64,000 nt of DNA, taken from Zygnema cylindricum (taxonomy: Eukaryota > Streptophyta > Zygnematophyceae > Zygnematales > Zygnemataceae). The notes below the pieces were generated by a model. The model had not been told where the DNA came from. It was given only the letters and a program-made list of their open reading frames with translations, and made no database searches. The position numbers were made by a program, and so were the translations under genes. Each line of letters starts with the position of its first letter. Position 1 is the stretch's first letter. This document shows positions 63,001 to 64,000 of this stretch, piece by piece. The stretch covers positions 64,798 to 128,797 of the forward strand of contig JBBHKE010000716.1 of the NCBI GenBank assembly GCA_037447655.1, written 5' to 3'.

Positions 63001-64000
63001 AAGTTAGGCATTATAACTAACAGGCTAAGCTTGAAGAAATTAAGAAAAGGTACTAACAATACTGGAGACACATACATATGGGGTGAAAACATACTACACC
63101 TGATAAGTTAGGCATTGTAACTTTAGCAAAACTTGAAGCAACTTAGAATAGGTGACAATAAGGGGTGAAAAAAATACGACTAACAAGTTAGACATTTTTA
63201 CTAAAAAGCTAAACTTGAAGCAACTTAGAATAGGTGTGGAGTGTTAAAGACAGGACATAAAGAATGAATGTGTTAATAAAGAATGAACTAAATTTGAGGC
63301 AAATTACATGAAGGAGTGTAAACATTAGGAACAGTAAATAATTTAAAAACTCAGAAGAAGACATGAGTGAAGTAATTCTTGTATTTACCATTGAGGCAAA
63401 ATTATCAACGTCAGTAGAGAAACAAAACTTCAAAGTGAAAAGATACTGTAAAGATAGAAAATGAATCAAAAATGCAGAAGAAACAAATTTATAGATTTAA
63501 AACATGCATTGCAATAAGTAAAACTTGTCGCAAAGGTAGGATTAGAAACGACAGTATTGGAGTGACAGTCATAAAGAGGGAGACAATTTGTGAACATCAG
63601 AGACACTTGACCCCACATCTGTTCGACATGGGCAGTCCAAAGAGTAGATTGCCCAATGTATTTGCAACTCTATTCAACGGACGATCTGAGGAACATCTAT
63701 CAGCTTTCCATACTATCCACTGGACTTAAATCTCCGGTCATGAAATCATAGAGAAAACTCTTCAAACACCCAGTAGTCTCATTCTACTCCGTTTCTTAAA
63801 TAAAGAAATTGCGATATTGCACGAATGGTCATAAACAAAATCGACATAAACCACTTACGCAAATGTCTATTAAATTATATTTTGCTAGACTTACCTGCTG
63901 ATTAGAATGAGATTCAGGACGTTGAACCTTGGACCGTAGTTTCTCTGCCTGGTCATACAGGTTATAATCCAGATAGTTTCGCAACAGCAAGTTCAATATA
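60054..64000 (-). CDS. RPN3: 26S proteasome regulatory subunit RPN3 (PSMD3), 3' five exons
   Basis: Encodes the C-terminal part of the PCI-domain lid subunit RPN3/PSMD3 of the 26S proteasome. Minus-strand coding pieces with GT-AG borders: 64000-63895 ([18 protein letters not shown]; starts outside the window), 62729-62490 ([30 protein letters not shown]), 62288-62055 ([32 protein letters not shown], a PCI winged-helix stretch), 61339-61184 ([20 protein letters not shown]) and 60179-60054 ([12 protein letters not shown] to EEDGDDF and stop). All joins keep the frame in phase 0. The acidic C-terminus is typical. Some conserved positions differ from the usual plant protein (SWMQ for GWMV, VEPQ for NEPQ), so it is a diverged but apparently functional ortholog or paralog. 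Confidence 0.95.
60180..61183 (-). repeat. RPN3 last intron: two tandem-repeat tracts
   Basis: 60186-60440 is a degenerate array of AAGTAAACAA and AAGTTAACAA words next to the acceptor. 60770-61183 contains six diverged copies of the upstream exon's last ~35 bases plus its splice donor. On the minus strand the pseudo-exon ends are at 61134, 61095, 60965, 60916, 60865 and 60783, each of the type GAGGCAATCAAG then GTATGG; the last has lost the GT. Confidence 0.82.
61340..62054 (-). other. RPN3 intron between exons 3 and 4 of the window
   Basis: 715 bp, GT-AG on the minus strand (GTATGG at the donor, GGTGACAG at the acceptor). No element recognised. Confidence 0.8.
62289..62489 (-). repeat. RPN3 intron with (GGGAGA)n microsatellite
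   Basis: A 201-bp intron. Plus-strand purine repeats of GGGAGA/GGGAGC at about 62298-62375, hence a CT-rich tract upstream of the acceptor on the gene strand, possibly serving as its polypyrimidine tract. Confidence 0.85.
62730..63894 (-). repeat. RPN3 intron with duplicated acceptor-region repeats
   Basis: A 1165-bp intron. Its acceptor-proximal half (62730-63240) is built of diverged repeats of the acceptor neighbourhood. The plus-strand text around GTACCGACAGTACTGGAGAC, ACATATGGGATGAAAA and AAGTTAGGCATTATAACT recurs near 62867, 62938, 63049 and 63155. The copy at 63049-63085 retains an AG acceptor. 63240-63894 shows nothing recognisable. Confidence 0.78.

Noticed and set aside
63472-63729. 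85-codon plus-strand ORF
   Set aside because: It lies in an RPN3 intron on the opposite strand and shows no domain or repeat partner.

Overview
This is plant nuclear DNA, most likely from a flowering plant. It holds one intron-containing gene for proteasome subunit RPN3, one intronless alpha/beta-hydrolase gene, and a dense nest of Ty1/copia and Ty3/gypsy LTR retrotransposons with solo LTRs and MITEs. Species cannot be fixed. There is no sign of bacterial, organelle or CRISPR sequence. Layout: (1) 0.8-13.3 kb is an old, broken plus-strand copia element (E1), split by a younger minus-strand copia element (E2, 4716-10593, target-site duplication CTCTC). (2) 14.4-15.3 kb is an intact alpha/beta-hydrolase gene on the minus strand; its upstream side (15.5-18.5 kb) is a pile of nested MITEs and a 48-bp tandem array. 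(3) 18.5-25.2 kb is a LTR graveyard (families A, B, C and D here) with two unassigned ORFs. (4) 25.2-41.0 kb is one minus-strand chromodomain gypsy element split by two oppositely oriented copies, E3 and E5, of a family-A copia element; together they form a near 13-kb inverted repeat with a 181-bp spacer. (5) 41.45-47.67 kb is E4, a complete family-B copia element with one 1478-codon ORF and LTRs differing at 2 of 892 positions. (6) 48.3-53.7 kb is E6, a decayed family-B element carrying a solo family-A LTR and truncated by further LTR pieces. (7) 53.7-58.7 kb is a MITE zone. (8) 60.05-64.0 kb is the 3' part of RPN3 on the minus strand (five exons), running off the window end. The most unusual signals concern the copia LTR families and RPN3. 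The A, B and E1 elements carry a primer-binding site matching the anticodon arm, not the 3' end, of plant initiator tRNA-Met (the half-tRNA mode known for Drosophila copia), and in the intact element the gag ATG lies inside that site. Their LTRs also hold an antisense tRNA-like module with A/B-box-like motifs and a palindromic cluster of GTAC words. E3 and E5 share the same crippling mutations although each has its own target-site duplication, so an already defective lineage was moved, presumably in trans. In RPN3, sequence spanning a splice donor and a splice acceptor has been multiplied into the adjoining introns. How the parts relate: the copia and gypsy elements are genomic parasites inserted into one another, and the nesting order gives relative ages (gypsy before E3 and E5; E1 before E2; E4 youngest by LTR identity). 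Only RPN3 and the hydrolase look like host genes under selection.
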